From Candidatus Peregrinibacteria bacterium (GTDB lineage: Bacteria > Patescibacteriota > Gracilibacteria > UBA1369 > UBA12463), in NCBI GenBank assembly GCA_016215735.1, contig JACRIA010000036.1, positions 1-15,251 of the forward strand: DNA of 15,251 nucleotides, read 5' to 3'. Shown here one piece after another: positions 6,046 to 12,028 of this stretch. Below the pieces are notes generated by a model. The model saw only the letters and a program-made list of their open reading frames with translations, did no database searches and had not been told where the DNA came from. The position numbers were made by a program, and so were the translations under genes. Every line of letters starts with the position of its first letter. Within the stretch, counting starts at the first letter, position 1.

Positions 6046-6629
6046 TGTTGTGTTTCTTGGGCAGAATTTTCCTGCGCCGCGTCTGGTGCCGCGCTTTCCA
6101 TTGCCGCGCCCGCTTCTTTTTCCATTTTTGGCTTAACTGGCGTTTGCTGTACTTTGACTGGAATCGATTTCAAGCTTCTAAGCGCTTCCATTGTCGCGTA
6201 ACTGTTATTTAATTTGTTTGTTGATCCAAAACATTTCGCGAGGATATTTTTAACACCGGCAAGTTCAAGAATTTTTCTCGCAGGACCGCCAGCAATAATA
6301 CCTGTACCTGGACCAGCTGGAATAAGCAAAAGCCTTGCACTGCCGGATTTTACTCTTATTTCATGCGGGATCGTTTCTTTCCATAGCGGTACATTAATAA
6401 GATTTTTCTTTGCCTGAAGAATGGCTTTCTGTATTGATATTACTACTTCTGCGGCTTTTCCTGTGCCGAGGCCGACTTTACCCTTTTTGTTGCCTATTGC
6501 GACAGTTGCTCGAAATCTAAGTCTGCGTCCGCCAGCAACAACGCGCGTTACACGGCTTATTTGTATAACTTCTTCTTCGTATTCTTTTGCTTCACGCGGC
6601 GATGATGTTCTGTGTGCTCCTTTTGCCAT
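6039..6629 (-). CDS. rpsE: 30S ribosomal protein uS5 with C-terminal extension
   Basis: uS5 lies at the mRNA entry side of the 30S subunit and affects decoding accuracy and helicase action. The double-stranded RNA-binding fold is seen at about 20-85 (ISRVTRVVAGGRRLRFRA, VGLGTGKAAEV). The second domain follows, with ARLLLIPAGPGTGIIAGGP (98-116) and GSTNKLNNSYATMEAL (135-150). The core ends near residue 157; the remaining 39 residues are a Pro/Ala/Glu/Gln-rich tail, so the protein (196) is longer than the usual 160-170. Its last two residues and stop are encoded by the neighbouring heptad array. It lies between rplR and rplO. The start ATG (6627-6629) is preceded by ATTCTAAAAAATT. Confidence 0.97.
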   Translation of the reverse strand: MAKGAHRTSSPREAKEYEEEVIQISRVTRVVAGGRRLRFRATVAIGNKKGKVGLGTGKAAEVVISIQKAILQAKKNLINVPLWKETIPHEIRVKSGSARLLLIPAGPGTGIIAGGPARKILELAGVKNILAKCFGSTNKLNNSYATMEALRSLKSIPVKVQQTPVKPKMEKEAGAAMESAAPDAAQENSAQETQHS

Positions 6630-6636
6630 AATTTTT

Positions 6637-6677
6637 TAGAATAAAGAATAAAGAATATAGAATATAGAATTTAGAAT
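6637..6677. repeat. Heptad array, rplR-rpsE spacer, entering rplR
   Basis: About five and a half degenerate units (AGAATAA, AGAATAT, AGAATTT) fill the 41-bp spacer. The last one includes the rplR stop codon (6671-6673) and its final Phe codon. Confidence 0.85.
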
Positions 6678-7021
6678 TTAAGTCCGCCTTCGCGCGCTCC
6701 TTCCGCAACAGCTTTCACGCGGCCATGATATCTGTATCCAGCTCTGTCAAAAACGCAAGTTTCTATCCCTTTTTCCTTTGCTTTTTTTGCCAGTTCAAGT
6801 CCGATTTTCTTTGCTGACTCCATTTTTTTAGCAAATGTTTTATTTTTTATGTCGCTGGCGTTTACGAGTGTTTTTCTCGCGTCATCGTCTATTAATTGCG
6901 CATATGTTCTTTTATTGCTTCTAAAAACGATCAATCGAGGACATGTGGTTGTTCCGTGCATGCGCGCGGCTATTCTTCTATGTCTTGTTTTTTTAGCAAT
7001 TAATTTTTTTGATGTTTTCAT
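6671..7021 (-). CDS. rplR: 50S ribosomal protein uL18
   Basis: uL18 binds 5S rRNA together with uL5 and helps dock the 5S particle in the central protuberance. The 116-residue length is normal. The basic N-terminal arm includes KKTRHRRIAARMHGTTTCPRL (written here in two parts: KKTRHRRIAARM, HGTTTCPRL), then the conserved RLIVFRSNKRTYAQLIDD strand pair (29-46), and the C-terminal signature FDRAGYRYHGRVKAVAEGAR with EGGLKF at the end. It lies between rplF and rpsE as expected. The start ATG is at 7019-7021, with AAAAGCTAA in front and no Shine-Dalgarno sequence. Confidence 0.97.
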   Translation of the reverse strand: MKTSKKLIAKKTRHRRIAARMHGTTTCPRLIVFRSNKRTYAQLIDDDARKTLVNASDIKNKTFAKKMESAKKIGLELAKKAKEKGIETCVFDRAGYRYHGRVKAVAEGAREGGLKF

Positions 7022-7060
7022 TTAGCTTTTACTTTAACTTTTAAAATTTAACTTTTATCA
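7022..7060. repeat. AT-rich imperfect repeat, rplF-rplR spacer
   Basis: The word TAACTTTTA occurs at 7035-7043 and 7049-7057, 14 bp apart, with related CTTTTAC and CTTTAAC words before it. The 14-bp offset equals two heptads, but the repeat is too degenerate to place firmly with the heptad arrays. Confidence 0.5.
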
Positions 7061-7063
7061 TTA

Positions 7064-7639
7064 TTATTTGCCTCCGCCTCCGCCAGCTCCTCCTGCAGCA
7101 GCACCAGCAACAGCTTTACCAGCTTTTTGTTTAATAATTTCACCTTCGTATCTGATGCCTTTGCCTTTATATGGTTCAGGTTTTTTCATACTGCGCAGAA
7201 CTGCCGCGAATTCTCCGACAGCTTGTTTATCAATGCCGCGGATTATTATGATATTTTTTTTGTCTTTATCGATTTCAACAGTTAAATTGGCAGGCGTTTT
7301 TATGTTTACAGGATGTGAAAATCCGATATTAAGCTCGAGGTCTTTTCCTTTTGTTTGAGCCCTAAAACCGACTCCCTGTACATCCAGTCTTTTCTCAAAT
7401 CCTTTCGTTACTCCCTCCATCATATTATTTATAAGCGTGCGCAATGTTCCATGAAGATTTTTGTGTTCGTCTGATGTCCGAGTAACAACAACTTGTCCTT
7501 CTTTGGTTTCTACCTTTATCCCATGCGGGATTTTTTGCAGAAGTTCGCCTTTTGGACCTTTAACTTTTACGACCATTCCTTCGATTTTTACTTCTACTCC
7601 GCTTGGGATCTGTACTGGTTTTTTGCCGATTCGCGACAT
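7064..7639 (-). CDS. rplF: 50S ribosomal protein uL6
   Basis: uL6 binds 23S rRNA helix 97 near the factor-binding site. The two repeated domains are visible: residues 1-82 (MSRIGKKPVQIPSGVEV, VKGPKGELLQ, LHGTLRTLINNMMEGVTKGF) and 83-175 (YEKRL-type start FEKRLDVQGVGFRAQ, GFSHPV, GIDKQAVGEFAAVLR, and the signature PEPYKGKGIRYEGE at 154-167). The tail after about residue 175 is Ala/Gly-rich and ends in a run of glycine; length is 191 against a usual 175-185. It lies between rpsH and rplR. The ATG at 7637-7639 follows ATTCTAAAAATT, the remains of a heptad array. Confidence 0.98.
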   Translation of the reverse strand: MSRIGKKPVQIPSGVEVKIEGMVVKVKGPKGELLQKIPHGIKVETKEGQVVVTRTSDEHKNLHGTLRTLINNMMEGVTKGFEKRLDVQGVGFRAQTKGKDLELNIGFSHPVNIKTPANLTVEIDKDKKNIIIIRGIDKQAVGEFAAVLRSMKKPEPYKGKGIRYEGEIIKQKAGKAVAGAAAGGAGGGGGK

Positions 7640-7645
7640 AATTTT

Positions 7646-7681
7646 TAGAATAAAGAATAAAGAATGTAGAATAAAGAATAT
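7646..7681. repeat. Heptad array, rpsH-rplF spacer
   Basis: Five AGAATAA/AGAATGT-type units in the 47-bp spacer. Confidence 0.87.
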
Positions 7682-7686
7682 GGGAT

Positions 7687-8076
7687 TTAGGATATTTCAC
7701 ATAATAATTCGCCTCCGACGTTTAGCTTGCGCGCTTCTTCGCCTGTCATCAAACCTTTTGATGTTGAGATTATTACTATGCCGAGGCCGTGTTTCACTTG
7801 TTTGATTTCACCCTTGTTGATATAAATTCTTTGTCCCGGCTTGCTTATTTTTTTCAGCGATATATCTTTCAAGCCTTCTTTTAAGGTGATTTTTAGCTCT
7901 GGAAATTTTTCGTCTGCTGGCGTTATTACCTCTATTTTTTCAATAAATCCGCGTTTTACCATTATATTTGCTATGTTTTCTTTTATTTTTGAATATGGAA
8001 CAGTAGTCGTATGATGACGGCCGTGTGTTGCGTTTCTAATTCGTGTTAATAAGTCTGATATTGGGTCTGTGTGCAT
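7687..8076 (-). CDS. rpsH: 30S ribosomal protein uS8
   Basis: uS8 binds the central domain of 16S rRNA (helix 21) and nucleates platform assembly; in E. coli it also represses its own operon. The 129-residue length is normal. The opening DPISDLLTRIRNA (4-16), the central strand region, and the C-terminal STSKGLMTGEEARKLNVGGE (104-123) are the family signatures. CEIS ends the protein in place of the common CEVW/CYVW type end. It lies between rpsN and rplF. The ATG at 8074-8076 is preceded by CATTCTCAATAT from a heptad array. No uS8-binding mRNA site was looked for by folding. Confidence 0.97.
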   Translation of the reverse strand: MHTDPISDLLTRIRNATHGRHHTTTVPYSKIKENIANIMVKRGFIEKIEVITPADEKFPELKITLKEGLKDISLKKISKPGQRIYINKGEIKQVKHGLGIVIISTSKGLMTGEEARKLNVGGELLCEIS

Positions 8077-8082
8077 ATATTG

Positions 8083-8115
8083 AGAATGAAGAATAAAGAA
8101 TGAAGAATATAGAAT
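8083..8115. repeat. Heptad array, rpsN-rpsH spacer
   Basis: Four to five AGAATRA-type units between the rpsN stop codon and the rpsH start. Confidence 0.86.
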
Positions 8116-8119
8116 GTGG

Positions 8120-8344
8120 TTACCAAGATGATTTTTTTACTCCTGGAATCATGCCTTTTCTGGCATTTTCCCTAAAGCATATTCTGCACATGCTGAATTT
8201 GATCATGTAGCCTTTGCCCCTTCCGCACAACTTACATCTGTGATATATGCGCGTTGGGAATCGCGGTTTTTTGCCTGTTGATAGGGCTTTTAGATACGCT
8301 TTTTCTCTTTTCTCTGTGCTGATTTTTAATGCTGTTCTTGCCAT
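8120..8344 (-). CDS. rpsN: 30S ribosomal protein uS14, zinc-binding type
   Basis: uS14 lies in the 30S head next to uS3 and uS10. The four zinc cysteines of the short type are all present: C37, C40 (CKLC), C53 and C56 (CRIC). The C-terminal block CRICFRENARKGMIPGVKK with final SSW is the type Z signature. The length is 74, some 13 longer than the usual 61. The surplus sits near the N-terminus (about residues 8-25, Lys/Glu/Ala-rich), with MARTALKI at the start still family-like, so the ATG at 8342-8344 is retained. It lies between rplE and rpsH. CATTCTAACCT precedes the start. Confidence 0.97.
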   Translation of the reverse strand: MARTALKISTEKREKAYLKALSTGKKPRFPTRIYHRCKLCGRGKGYMIKFSMCRICFRENARKGMIPGVKKSSW

Positions 8345-8349
8345 AGGTT

Positions 8350-8383
8350 AGAATGAAGAATATAGAATGTAGAATACAGAATT
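8350..8383. repeat. Degenerate heptad array, rplE-rpsN spacer
   Basis: Five consecutive 7-bp units that drift (GAATGAA, GAATATA, GAATGTA, GAATACA, GAATTTA) while keeping exact period 7. Confidence 0.87.
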
Positions 8384-8385
8384 TA

Positions 8386-9039
8386 TTATTTAGGTTTGGC
8401 AGCTGCTTCACGTTCCTTGCCGGTTAAAGCCAGTTCCGCGAAATCATCTTTTGCTCCTGCTTTTTTCTTTTTGCCGGCTGCTTCTATTTCTTTTTTGAAC
8501 GGAAAACCCATTGTTTGCAGGAGTTCGAATGTTTGTTCCTTATTTTTTGCGGTTGTTGATATTGTTATTTGCATTCCATGGACTTTAGCCATGTCTTCGA
8601 CTGTGATTTCCGGAAATACGCTGTGTTCGCGGAGACCGATTGTATAATTTCCGCGTTCATCAAACGCTTTTCTTGATATTCCGCGGAAATCTCTTACGCG
8701 CGGAAGCACCACGTTTATCAGTTTATTTATAAAGTCATACATTCTTTTGCCTCGGAGTGTTACTTTTACGCCTACAATCTGGCCTTTTTTTGTCTTAAAA
8801 TTCGATATTGATTTCATTGTTTTTGTAGCGATAGGCCTTTGTCCTGTTATAAGAGCGATATTATTTATTACTTCTGAGTGATCTTTTCCTGCGCGTGATA
8901 GATATGTTCCAATGCCTACATTAATTGTTATTTTTGCGATTCTTGGTACTGCCATAATATTTTTTACAGCCATTTTCTCCTTTAATGCAGGCAGAATTTC
9001 TTTGTAAAATCTGGTTTTTAGGTCTATTAGTTCTGTCAT
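8386..9039 (-). CDS. rplE: 50S ribosomal protein uL5 with C-terminal extension
   Basis: uL5 binds 5S rRNA and forms the bridge from the central protuberance to the 30S head protein uS13. Landmarks are MAVPRIAKITINVGIG (29-44), ITGQRPIATKTMKSISNFK (64-82), GVKVTLRGKRMYDF (90-103), LPRVRDFRGI (112-121), FDERGNYTIGLREHSVFPEI (126-145) and the MQITISTTAK strand. The family core ends at about residue 183 (MGFPFK). Residues 184-217 are an extra Lys/Ala/Glu-rich tail, so 217 exceeds the usual 178-185. It lies between rplX and rpsN. The ATG (9037-9039) is preceded by GCGACACCAT, shared with rpmJ and nearly with map. Confidence 0.97.
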   Translation of the reverse strand: MTELIDLKTRFYKEILPALKEKMAVKNIMAVPRIAKITINVGIGTYLSRAGKDHSEVINNIALITGQRPIATKTMKSISNFKTKKGQIVGVKVTLRGKRMYDFINKLINVVLPRVRDFRGISRKAFDERGNYTIGLREHSVFPEITVEDMAKVHGMQITISTTAKNKEQTFELLQTMGFPFKKEIEAAGKKKKAGAKDDFAELALTGKEREAAAKPK

Positions 9040-9065
9040 ATGGTGTCGCTTATTTCTTTTTTATA

Positions 9066-9160
9066 GCGCCTGTGTCCGCCTGGTGGTGTTGTTTCGCAAC
9101 AGCTTGTTTCTAGCGCCTTGTTCCGCCTGAGGCGGACGGCGTGTGCGGCGGACGGCGTGT
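9066..9160. repeat. Cluster of GC palindromes, rplX-rplE spacer
   Basis: The 125-bp spacer holds a perfect stem TCCGCC/GGCGGA (9122-9136, loop TGA) with an outer CGCC/GGCG pair, a TGTTG/CAACA stem (9087-9101), a partial element copy at 9066-9084, and a 14-bp direct repeat GGCGGACGGCGTGT at 9131-9144 and 9147-9160. It looks like one element that has been hit or duplicated several times. No terminator-like U-run follows. Confidence 0.85.
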
Positions 9161-9164
9161 TCGC

Positions 9165-9518
9165 TCATGATTTCTTGGATTTTTTAGTTTTAATTGCTGC
9201 GCTGTCAACTTTTTGATCAACAGATTCTTTGCAGATGCGGCATATTCTTGTTTTAACTTTTTTATCTATCAGATAGCCAATTCTTGTTGGTTTTGAGCAT
9301 TGCGGGCAGACAATCATAACATTTGATGCATCAAGCGGCGCCTCGAACCTTATTCTTTCGCCCTTGTTAGCTTTTGATTTTTTAACATGTTTTGTCACAA
9401 GATTTATTTTTTCAATAACTACTTTGCCGCTAGTTTTGATAACACGGATTACTTTCCCGGTTTTTCCGCGGTATTTTCCGGCTATGACCAGCACATTGTC
9501 TGATATTTTAATTTTCAT
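9165..9518 (-). CDS. rplX: 50S ribosomal protein uL24
   Basis: uL24 is one of the two proteins that start 50S assembly and lies near the exit tunnel. A KOW motif occupies residues 5-30 (ISDNVLVIAGKYRGKTGKV), followed by IEKINLVTKHVK. Four cysteines, C71, C74, C93 and C96 (CPQC with KPTRIGY, and CRIC), form the zinc-ribbon-like pair seen in many bacterial uL24 proteins. The tail from 103 on is Lys/Ser-rich. The start ATG (9516-9518) overlaps the rplN TGA stop by four bases, which indicates translational coupling. It ends with TGA close to a palindrome cluster. Confidence 0.97.
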   Translation of the reverse strand: MKIKISDNVLVIAGKYRGKTGKVIRVIKTSGKVVIEKINLVTKHVKKSKANKGERIRFEAPLDASNVMIVCPQCSKPTRIGYLIDKKVKTRICRICKESVDQKVDSAAIKTKKSKKS

Positions 9519-9889
9519 AATACTTCTGATGCTAAAGAAATAATTTTTTGGAATCCTTCTCCTTTATCGCGGAGTTCGCGGGCTACTGGCCCGAAAACGC
9601 GGGTTCCTTTTGGCATAAGATCTTTTCCGATTATTACAATCGCGTTGTCATCGAATCTTACATAAGTGCCGTCAGGACGCTTTACTCTGTTTTTGCATCT
9701 TATAATTACTCCCATTTCAACAGTTTTCTTTTTTACGATGCCTCTTGGCGAAGCCTCTTTTATAGATACCATCACGAGATCTCCCAAACTTCCGTATCTG
9801 CGATTTGTGCCTTTTAGCACCTGAAAACAGGCTGCGAGATGGGCTCCTGTGTTGTCTGCGACGTTAAGATGTGTTCTAAGTTGTACCAT
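9515..9889 (-). CDS. rplN: 50S ribosomal protein uL14
   Basis: uL14 lies on the 50S face, forms an intersubunit bridge and is the docking partner of the silencing factor RsfS in other bacteria. The 124-residue length is essentially canonical (122). Landmarks are MVQLRTHLNVADNTGA, GDLVMVSIKEASPRG (36-50), VKKKTVEMGVIIRCK (52-66), RPDGTYVRFDDNAIVII (71-87) and the C-terminal GTRVFGPVARELRDKGFQ-like region, GEGFQKIISLASEVL. It lies between rpsQ and rplX and overlaps rplX as ATGA. The upstream spacer holds a GTTCAAA heptad array. Confidence 0.98.
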   Translation of the reverse strand: MVQLRTHLNVADNTGAHLAACFQVLKGTNRRYGSLGDLVMVSIKEASPRGIVKKKTVEMGVIIRCKNRVKRPDGTYVRFDDNAIVIIGKDLMPKGTRVFGPVARELRDKGEGFQKIISLASEVL

Positions 9890-9898
9890 GTTATGTTA

Positions 9899-9929
9899 GT
9901 TCAAAGTTCAAAGCTCAAAAGTCAAAACT
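9899..9929. repeat. Heptad array of a different word (GTTCAAA), rpsQ-rplN spacer
   Basis: Four units, GTTCAAA, GTTCAAA, GCTCAAAA and GTCAAAACT, keep a 7-8 bp period but do not share sequence with AGAATRA. Confidence 0.85.
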
Positions 9930-9936
9930 GAAATTG

Positions 9937-10179
9937 TTATGTTGATAATGTTTTATTCGGCGGATTGGTGGTCCAGCGCTTTAATTTGCTAAGCGGACGA
10001 GTTTCGTAAATTATTACTTTATCGCCGACTTTGTACTTATTTTCCGGATTGTCAGCATAGTATTTTTTCGATGTTTTAAATCTTTTCTTATATTTAGGGT
10101 GTTCTTTGGCGCTCTCGACTTTTACGACGATTGTTTTATTCATTTTATCACTCACGACTATTCCTTCTTTGGTTCTCAT
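9937..10179 (-). CDS. rpsQ: 30S ribosomal protein uS17
   Basis: uS17 is an early-binding 30S protein with an OB fold that contacts 16S helices 7 and 11. The 80-residue length is normal. The opening KEGIVVSDKMNKTIVVKVE (4-22), the HPKYKKRFKTSKKYYADNP segment (27-45), KYKVGDKVIIYETRPLSK (49-66) and KRW are all typical. The ATG (10177-10179) overlaps the TGA stop of rpmC by four bases, so the two are probably translationally coupled. This is one of only two overlapping junctions in the window. Confidence 0.98.
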   Translation of the reverse strand: MRTKEGIVVSDKMNKTIVVKVESAKEHPKYKKRFKTSKKYYADNPENKYKVGDKVIIYETRPLSKLKRWTTNPPNKTLST

Positions 10180-10367
10180 TTTGCGGGTTGGTTTAGGATT
10201 GTTAGTATGCGCGCGACTACTTTACGCGCGAGTTCTACTTTGTGATTGTCTTTTGCTTGTCCTGTTCTTGCTTCGAATTTCTCTTTGGTCAAGTTTTTTC
10301 TCGGCTCTGATAAGGTTTTGTTTATTTGTTCCGGCTTCATTTTTTTTAGTTCTTCGAGTGTGTACAT
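10176..10367 (-). CDS. rpmC: 50S ribosomal protein uL29
   Basis: uL29 is a small helical hairpin protein beside the peptide exit tunnel, where it can contact signal recognition particle and trigger factor. The 63-residue length is normal. The start MYTLEELKKMKPEQINKTLS matches the first helix; the second helix is less conserved than usual but contains HKVELARKVVARILTILNQ (42-60), corresponding to the family's R-x3-ARI-x-T motif. It lies between rplP and rpsQ, as in most bacteria, and overlaps rpsQ by ATGA. The upstream spacer is a TTTCTAA heptad array. Confidence 0.95.
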   Translation of the reverse strand: MYTLEELKKMKPEQINKTLSEPRKNLTKEKFEARTGQAKDNHKVELARKVVARILTILNQPAK

Positions 10368-10368
10368 A

Positions 10369-10406
10369 ATTTAAATTTCTAATTTCTAAATCCTAATTTC
10401 TAAATT
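10369..10406. repeat. Heptad array of a third word (TTTCTAA), rplP-rpmC spacer
   Basis: Four or more 7-bp units (TTTCTAA, TTTCTAA, ATCCTAA, TTTCTAA) fill the spacer and include the rplP stop codon (10400-10402) and last codons. Confidence 0.85.
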
Positions 10407-10822
10407 AGCGTGCGTTTATTGATAAATTTGCATTTAACAGGTAATTTTTGTCCTGCGAGATACACCATTCTTTTCGCATCTGATTCAGGAATCCCGTCCA
10501 TTTCAAAAACAATTTTTCCTGCCTGAACTTCTGTCGCGAAAAATTCAGGGGTACCTTTGCCTGAACCCATTGGAACTTCAGCTGCTTTTCTTGTGATAAT
10601 TTTATCAGGAAATACGCGAATCCAAATTCTTCCGCCTTTTTTAGTGAATTTTGTCATTGCTTTTCTTGCTGCTTCGATCTGGCGCGCCGTTAGTTCGCCG
10701 GCTGTGATTGCTTTGAGGCCGTATGAACCAAACGCGAGATGCGCTCCTCTTTGCGCGGGGCCTTCTAAACCTCCGCGATTTCTAAAGTGTTTTCTGTGTT
10801 TTGTCTTTTTTGGCTGCAGCAT
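10400..10822 (-). CDS. rplP: 50S ribosomal protein uL16
   Basis: uL16 sits close to the A site and the base of the central protuberance and is needed for tRNA accommodation. The 140-residue length is standard (136-144). Landmarks are MLQPKKTKHRKHFRNR (1-16), FGSYGLKAITAGELTARQIE (31-50), RIWIRVFPDKIITRKAAE (65-82), MGSGKGTPEFF (85-95) and the C-terminal KLPVKCKF (126-133). It lies between rpsC and rpmC. The start ATG (10820-10822) is preceded by CATTCTAAACA. The last Leu-Ile-stop codons lie inside the TTTCTAA array. Confidence 0.98.
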   Translation of the reverse strand: MLQPKKTKHRKHFRNRGGLEGPAQRGAHLAFGSYGLKAITAGELTARQIEAARKAMTKFTKKGGRIWIRVFPDKIITRKAAEVPMGSGKGTPEFFATEVQAGKIVFEMDGIPESDAKRMVYLAGQKLPVKCKFINKRTLI

Positions 10823-10826
10823 TGTT

Positions 10827-10869
10827 TAGAATGAAGAATAAAGAATGAAGAATAAAGAATAAAGAATTA
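10827..10869. repeat. Heptad array, rpsC-rplP spacer
   Basis: Six AGAATRA-type units fill the 44-bp spacer and reach the rpsC stop codon at 10867-10869. Confidence 0.9.
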
Positions 10870-11523
10870 GATTTCTTGCATTTTTTCCAGATCTTTTTTG
10901 AATATATCGCCTTTGTAAACCCAGACTTTGACGCCGATAATACCGTATGTTGTTAACGCTGGGACGTATGCATAATCAATGTTTGCTCTGAATGTTTGGA
11001 GCGGCAGTTTTCCCCGGATAAATAATTCGCTTCGCGCTATTTCAACGCCGTTCAATCTTCCTTTCACGAATATTTTTATTCCTTTTGCTCCTGCTTCCAT
11101 TGCTTTATCTAAAGCCATTTTCGAGGCCCTGCGGTATGAAATTCTTTTTTCAATCTGCATTGCGATGCTTTCGGCGAGCAATTTCGCGTCAAGGCTCGGA
11201 CTTTTTATTTCCTTGATTTCTAGTCCGAATTTTTCGTTGAATTCTTTTTCAAGAGTTATCCGCAAATCTTCAACCATTTCGCCTTGGTGTCCGATTACTG
11301 TACCGGGTTTTGCCGTATAAATCACAAGCGTTACTTTTGTTGGACTGCGGAGAATTTCGATTTTTGAAACTCCGGCTTCGATTAATTTCTTTTCAATAAA
11401 TTTTCTCACAGCAATATCTTTGTGGAGCAGGGAAGAATATGTTTTATGTGCAGCGAACCATTTAGAGTCCCAGCTCTTTGTTATTCCTATTCGTATTATG
11501 TTTGGATCTACTTTGTGTCCCAT
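10867..11523 (-). CDS. rpsC: 30S ribosomal protein uS3
   Basis: uS3 lies at the mRNA entry tunnel of the 30S head. The N-terminal domain begins MGHKVDPNIIRIGI, followed by WDSKWFA (18-24). A type II KH domain spans about 38-106 with the RNA-binding G-H-Q-G loop at 78-81 (TVIGHQGEMVEDLR). The C-terminal domain shows SYRRASKMALDKAMEAGAKG (129-148), GRLNGVEIARSE (155-166) and GKLPLQTFRANIDY (171-184), then TYGIIGVKVWVYKGD (192-206). Length 218 is normal. It lies between rplV and rplP with heptad-array spacers on both sides. The start context is TATTCTCCCCT, again without a Shine-Dalgarno sequence. Confidence 0.98.
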   Translation of the reverse strand: MGHKVDPNIIRIGITKSWDSKWFAAHKTYSSLLHKDIAVRKFIEKKLIEAGVSKIEILRSPTKVTLVIYTAKPGTVIGHQGEMVEDLRITLEKEFNEKFGLEIKEIKSPSLDAKLLAESIAMQIEKRISYRRASKMALDKAMEAGAKGIKIFVKGRLNGVEIARSELFIRGKLPLQTFRANIDYAYVPALTTYGIIGVKVWVYKGDIFKKDLEKMQEI

Positions 11524-11527
11524 AGGG

Positions 11528-11583
11528 GAGAATAAAGAATAAAGAATGAAGAATGAAGAATGAAGAATAAAGAATTAAGAATG
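11528..11583. repeat. Heptad array, rplV-rpsC spacer, entering rplV
   Basis: Seven to eight AGAATRA/AGAATTA units run across the rplV stop codon (11575-11577) and supply the last His-Ser codons of uL22, exactly as at the end of rpsE. Confidence 0.9.
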
Positions 11584-11985
11584 CGGTTTTTTAGGTTTGA
11601 GCGGTTGTTCGTTTTCGTCGATTGGTTTGGTCGCGGCCTTTTCTTTTGCTGGCGTTGCTGCCTTTACCTTCAATTCTATTTTTAAATGCGACATTCTTTT
11701 TATGATTGGATGTGCTCTTCCGCGGGAGACCGGAATAAATCTTTTTAGTTTTGGTCCTTCAGTCGCGTAAATTGTGTGCACATATAAATTTTCTTTTGAT
11801 TGTTTAAGATTGTTTACGGCGTTTGCGACTGCTGAATCAAGAGATTTTTTTACAAGAACAGCTGCTTTTTTCGGAATAAATTTCAGCATTGCCGAGGCTT
11901 TCACAACATCCAGTCCTCTCATCATGTCTGCTACAAGATTGAGTTTTTTTGGTGCGATCTTAATGTATCTTGTTGTTGATTTCAT
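11575..11985 (-). CDS. rplV: 50S ribosomal protein uL22
   Basis: uL22 spans the large subunit and its beta-hairpin lines the exit tunnel. The start chosen is ATG 11983-11985, giving 136 residues and MKSTTRYIKIAPKKLNLVAD; a longer reading frame up to 12150 exists but overlaps rpsS and crosses a palindrome. Landmarks are RYIKIAPKKLNLVADMMRGL (6-25), the KSLDSAVANAVNN helix (47-59), and the tunnel hairpin with GPKLKRFIPVSRGRAHPI (77-94), followed by SHLKIEL. The tail from about 108 is Lys/Pro/Ala-rich, and the last two residues come from a heptad array. It lies between rpsS and rpsC. Confidence 0.96.
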   Translation of the reverse strand: MKSTTRYIKIAPKKLNLVADMMRGLDVVKASAMLKFIPKKAAVLVKKSLDSAVANAVNNLKQSKENLYVHTIYATEGPKLKRFIPVSRGRAHPIIKRMSHLKIELKVKAATPAKEKAATKPIDENEQPLKPKKPHS

Positions 11986-11999
11986 AAATTTTTTTATAG

Positions 12000-12028
12000 C
12001 GCCTTGTTCCGTTTCAGGCGGAGGCGTG
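12000..12028. repeat. GC palindrome directly after rpsS
   Basis: The stem pairs TCCG (12008-12011) with CGGA (12019-12022) and, outside it, CGCC (12000-12003) with GGCG (12023-12026). The element ends GGCGTG exactly at the rpsS stop codon (12029-12031). In the transcript it begins CACGCC, as after adk and infA. Confidence 0.82.

Noticed and set aside
6671..9889. uS8-type translational repressor site in the rplE-rpsN region
   Set aside because: The helix 21 mimic known from E. coli lies around the rplX-rplE junction; here that spacer is repeat palindromes and I could not see a credible match without folding.
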